From positions 1,222,001 through 1,286,000 of the forward strand of contig CANJKZ010000952.1 of assembly GCA_947471745.1 (NCBI GenBank): a stretch of 64,000 nucleotides of DNA. Direction: 5' to 3'. This document shows positions 62,574 to 64,000 of this stretch, piece after piece (position 1 is the first letter of the stretch; every line of letters starts with the position of its first letter). The notes below the pieces were generated by a model. It worked only from the letters and a program-made list of their open reading frames with translations. It searched no databases and was not told where the DNA came from. A program made the position numbers and the translations under genes. This stretch comes from Closterium sp. Naga37s-1. Lineage: Eukaryota > Streptophyta > Zygnematophyceae > Desmidiales > Closteriaceae.

Positions 62574-63939
62574 GCTGCTGCTCCAGAAGGTCCAGCACCC
62601 GCAGCTCCTGCCGCTCCCTCTCCAACCGCTCCTGCTCCTCACGCTCACGCCGGCGGGCAGCCTGGAGTCGTGTGTCGTGGCGGTGGGGAGGCGGAGTGGA
62701 CTCCGCAGAACCAGGGTCAGACTCCTCAGACTCAGCACCCCCAGAACCAGCACCTCCAGTGCCCGGACCTCCAACTCCAGCACCCCCAGAACTAGCACCG
62801 CCAGTGCCAGCACCTCCAGCTCCTGCACCCCCAGAACTAGCACCACCAGTGCCAGCACCTCCAGCTCCAGCACCCCCAGAGCTAGCGCCACCTGCGCCAG
62901 CACCTCCAGCTCCAGCACCCCCAGAGCTAGCGCCACCTGCGCCAGCACCTCCAGCTCCAGCACCCCGCGACCGAGTACCCCCAGACCGAGCACCGCCAGT
63001 GGCTGCACCTCCAGCTCCAACACCAACCGAGTCCACAGTAACCTGTCGCGAAAGTGCCGAAGGCTGCTGAGGGGACTGTGAGGAGGACTGCGGGGAGGGA
63101 GACGCTACCTGACGCACGACCGAGGGTAGAGGGGTAACGTGGGACACACCAGACGGGGCAGGACCAGGGGGGGGCGGGGGTACCGGAGGAGCGGGAGCAG
63201 GAGGAGGAGAGGGTGCGAGGAAAAGAGGGGGAGGGGGTACCGGGAGACCTCGACAGGGGTACCGGGTGTAGTAGGACACGGACTCGTCAAACCGGACGTC
63301 ACGGGAGTCGAGGAACTGGTGGAGGGGAGGGTGGTAAAAGGACCAGTCGGCAGAGTCCACTGGGAAACCAAGGAAGACACAGGGGACGGCGCGTGCCGAG
63401 AGCTTGTCCGCGGAGGTGTCGCGAACAAGTGCAAGGCAGCCCCAGACTCGAAAGGCCGACCCGACACCAGGGGAACCAGTCCAAAGACTGGTCGGTGAAA
63501 CCTCGGGCCGCGAGACACGCGGCTGGAGGTTCAGCTGGTGTGCGGCATAGCGAACCGCGTGGGGCCACAGAAAATGGGGCGCACGGGCATGGATCATGGA
63601 CGTGCGGGCGATGTCCATGACCAAGCCTATGCGGCGCTCAGCAACCCCATTCTGCTGTGGGGACTCTGGCAGCGTCCAGGACTGGGTGATGCCCTGTTCG
63701 CCGCAGAATCCGCCGAGAATGCCGGAGCGAAACTCGCCCCCACGGTCGGAGTGGAGACAACTGACTCGACGACCACGAGTGCCCTCAGTGGCTAGAAGCC
63801 ACCTGATCAGCGTAGCAGTCACCTCGGACTTCTTCGCAAGAGGGAACACTGTGGTGTACCTGGAGAAGTCGTCGACGACCACCAGAAAGTAACGCTCCCT
63901 CCCAGACCCCTGCGTCGGGGCAGGGCCCCAGACGTCCAA
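62413..63939 (-). pseudogene. Integrase-spacer frame of A9 (frame break before RT)
   Basis: 508 codons, open. MDVWGPAPTQGSGRERYFLV holds the first catalytic Asp, LHSDRGGEFRSGILGGF the second, and PQQNGVAERRIGLVMDIART the Glu. FLGFPVDSADWSFYHPPLHQ and DVRFDESVSYYTRYPCRG follow, then Gly/Ala repeats (62,730-63,030) and an E/R/Q-rich segment with a 17-residue Gln run. The frame leaves the RT frame near 62,440 (ends SGGCSHL), within ~20 codons of the CAG-rich tract, so a one-base indel there is the likely lesion. Confidence 0.85.
62460..63030 (-). repeat. Gly/Ala spacer and CAG-rich block of A9
   Basis: 62,460-62,585 is (minus strand) CAG/CCG-rich with a long uninterrupted CAG run at ~62,520-62,570. 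62,730-63,030 holds [12 protein letters not shown] units. Matches the layout in A2 and A3. Confidence 0.85.
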
Positions 63940-64000
63940 GTGGAGAGTCTCGAAGGGAGCGGTGGCCGGACGAAGGGAGGAGGAGTGGGGAGTGGCGCGT

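Larger units (their letters stand above)
59895..64000 (-). mobile_element. Ty1/Copia element A9 (continues beyond the window)
   Basis: The 3' LTR (59,895-60,016) is followed upstream on the minus strand by RNase H, RT, Q-rich block, Gly/Ala spacer and integrase up to the window edge. The coding part is the best preserved over this length: only one frame break separates the two long frames near 62,440. Confidence 0.9.

Overview
The window looks like nuclear DNA of a photosynthetic eukaryote. The one clearly recognisable host gene is a plastid-type Cpn10 (GroES-like co-chaperonin) at 55,207-59,197 (+), with seven short exons, GT-AG introns and a transit-peptide-like N-terminus. Almost everything else is LTR-retrotransposon sequence. 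The GC-rich coding style, the very short exons and the mass of Ty1/Copia elements with Gly/Ala-rich insertions would suit a streptophyte green alga (for example a zygnematophyte), but that placement is inference. No tRNA, rRNA, CRISPR array or bacterial-style operon was seen.

Layout: 1-630 unassigned; 634-2,528 a ~0.95 kb tandem duplication; 2,422-3,645 (-) a broken acidic, zinc-knuckle-like protein gene; 4,108-9,294 (+) Copia copy A1 with 5' LTR, primer-binding site, GC minisatellite leader, gag, protease and integrase; 9,295-13,013 (+) a piece of a second family (B) with an LTR containing a 20-bp minisatellite; 13,041-13,340 (+) a family C scrap; 13,344-14,776 a near-perfect copy of 23,735-25,167; 14,773-18,650 (-) copy A2; 18,651-21,378 (-) family D; 21,384-23,918 (+) copy E; 24,422-30,274 (+) copy A3; 30,298-30,970 (-) family F; 31,107-31,381 an LTR remnant; 31,382-33,938 unassigned; then A4 (-, 33,939-36,001), A5 (-, 36,002-38,521), A6 (+, 38,522-42,397), A7 (+, 43,135-45,937), A8 (-, 46,259-52,740, the only copy with both LTRs), a 1.68 kb non-autonomous LTR element (52,951-54,628), the CPN10 gene, and A9 (-, 59,895 to the window end).

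Most A-lineage copies belong together because the same polypurine tract (CTATGGGGG) is followed by an LTR starting TGTGTC (usually TGTGTCAAA), and because a long in-frame Gly/Ala-rich spacer, often followed by a Gln-rich block, separates integrase from reverse transcriptase. Nearly all copies are broken by stops, frameshifts or internal deletions. The best preserved are A7 (one 815-codon RT-RNase H frame) and A9 (a 508-codon protease/integrase-side frame and a 735-codon RT-RNase H frame).

The most unusual object is the compact element at 52,951-54,628. It has two 210-bp LTRs, a primer-binding site, a polypurine tract and a perfect 5-bp target duplication, yet encodes no pol of its own. Its interior instead carries, in antisense to its own transcript, the RNase H and 3' part of an A-lineage Copia element. 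The second is CPN10, where four of six introns carry their own, unrelated minisatellites while all exons stay intact.
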